Assembly (NCBI GenBank): GCA_964619885.1
Contig: CAZUGA010000018.1
Location: 15,788-79,787 of the forward strand
Direction: 5' to 3'
Length of the DNA stretch: 64,000 nt
Source: CAZUGA01 sp964619885
Lineage (GTDB): Bacteria; Pseudomonadota; Gammaproteobacteria; Methylococcales; UBA1147
Part shown: positions 63,177 to 64,000 of the stretch, piece after piece
Position numbering within the stretch: the first letter of the stretch is position 1
Layout of the letters: each line of letters opens with the position of its first letter
Translations under genes and position numbers: made by a program
The notes under the pieces: generated by a model
What the model saw: the letters and a program-made list of their open reading frames with translations, nothing else
The model's database searches: none
Told to the model about the DNA's origin: nothing

Positions 63177-64000
63177 CTAAAAAAGTGGTGAATTTACTGG
63201 ACCGTTTTTGATTTCAATTGTTAATTATATTTCGGATTAATAGGGTTTGGATTGGCAAACGAAAATTTTCATTTCCGCAATTGCCGTAGTGTGGAATAGG
63301 TCAATAACAAAATAATCATCCAGTTGGTATTATAAGTATATCAATTAATTCTAGCTCAAGGATTTGACATAGTATCTGTAAAATCTCGTTGTACCAATAA
63401 TAACAATGTAAGGTTTTATTGCGGTTTCCAATTTAGATCAAGATTCTGTTTATTCCATACTGCGATTAGAGCTAGATCTAGCAATTCGAACGCAGAAAAG
63501 AATTAGACTCATTAGTTCGGCAGGGTTTTGTCTGGCAAACGTAACCTGCAGCGAGTATCACGCGGTGTATAACACAATTTGTCCCACTTGGGGGTGGGTT
63601 TTGTCATAATCCTTTGTCCTGTCTGGCGGTCTAAAGCGCTCTCTGTTTGCGCCGACAGTGGTTGATGAAGCGGGATAAGCGTAGGGTGCCGGCCGAGAAA
63701 AATCATCTGATCCGAAAAAACGCTTAGCGATCTAATCGATTCCGTTAGTTTCTTTTCGACGCAAGTCCAACGGTCATTGCTCGTTTAACGTAATCCGTTG
63801 AGCACAATTAATCTGTCGAAGTTTTTTACACGTGCTCAGATAGGCTTCCTTGCAACAATTCATAAATTGTTGTTTATAAAGGTAAAAATATAGTATGGCA
63901 AGAACTTTGTACTAATCCTCGTGTGATTGGTAAAGAAAGAAAACTGTAAGCGTCCGTCCGTACCATCTATAGAAATAGTTGTGAACTGATATTCTCCGTG
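63177..64000. other. long intergenic end region
   Basis: These 824 bases have no supported gene. Visible are a perfect 12-bp palindrome GCTAGATCTAGC (63471-63482), a terminator-like CCCAC-GTGGG stem followed by TTTT near 63583-63602, and an 8-bp stem CAACAATT-CATA-AATTGTTG (63853-63872) that could be an operator. A 64-codon minus frame at 63512-63706 was not accepted. Confidence 0.45.

Noticed and set aside
63512..63706. 64-codon minus-strand frame near the window end
   Set aside because: The composition is not protein-like and no ribosome site is seen.

Overview
The window looks like chromosomal DNA of a gammaproteobacterium of moderate GC content. The evidence is the hda/DUF2069/wrbA/arsC-like run, a bifunctional hldE for LPS heptose synthesis, gltBD, a UbiH-family hydroxylase, a BepA-like periplasmic protease, TusDCB, an L,D-transpeptidase and many lipobox proteins, all of Gram-negative type. 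The genus cannot be named from the sequence. I saw no rRNA, tRNA, CRISPR array or transposase.

Layout. 1-1.2 kb: the C-terminal end of an AMP-forming ligase and a spermidine-synthase-like methyltransferase. 1.5-18.3 kb: mostly housekeeping genes. These are an L,D-transpeptidase with a SPOR end, a MATE pump, hda-DUF2069-wrbA-arsC-like, hldE, dnaB-alr, an SDR, a three-lipoprotein CsgG/DUF4810/GNA1162 operon, an RmlD-like reductase, and a Gld-type ABC exporter with a DUF4340 gene. 18.5-26.7 kb: the accessory centrepiece, a two-target diversity-generating retroelement (DGR). 27-46.6 kb: aqpZ, a RibA-RibD fusion with a dehydrogenase, a rhomboid protease, a TetR regulator, gltBD, a UbiH-family hydroxylase, an acyl-CoA ligase, a BepA-like protease and tusDCB. 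46.7-49.9 kb: a decayed patch with a lipoprotein, a truncated PKD/FN3 gene and a broken TIR gene. 50-59.9 kb: an aryl-polyene-like lipid/polyketide locus (radical SAM, ACP, COG4648, LolA-like, MMPL exporter, ketosynthase, chain-length-factor-like protein, lipoprotein, flavin halogenase-like enzyme). 60-63.2 kb: a lipoprotein, a remnant of an enolase-phosphatase, a GST and a GAF-SpoIIE phosphatase.

The DGR consists of a reverse transcriptase, an Avd-like four-helix protein encoded divergently from it, a 129-bp adenine-rich template repeat (TR), and two variable repeats (VR1, VR2). VR1 closes a death-like/EAD-STAND NTPase-FGE protein. VR2 closes a NACHT-FGE protein. The NACHT gene has no proper start codon and follows, in the -1 frame, a gene for an alpha/beta hydrolase whose C-terminal domain is a close copy of the EAD of the first target. 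The natural reading is a sensor-NTPase-effector conflict or immune-like system in which the DGR re-edits the sensing face, the NTPase acts as a switch, and a lipase/esterase-like hydrolase is the output. VR differences from TR fall almost only at TR adenines. VR1 has also lost one base, which knocks the last FGE strand out of frame. The functional reading is inference; the repeats, motifs and frames are seen directly.
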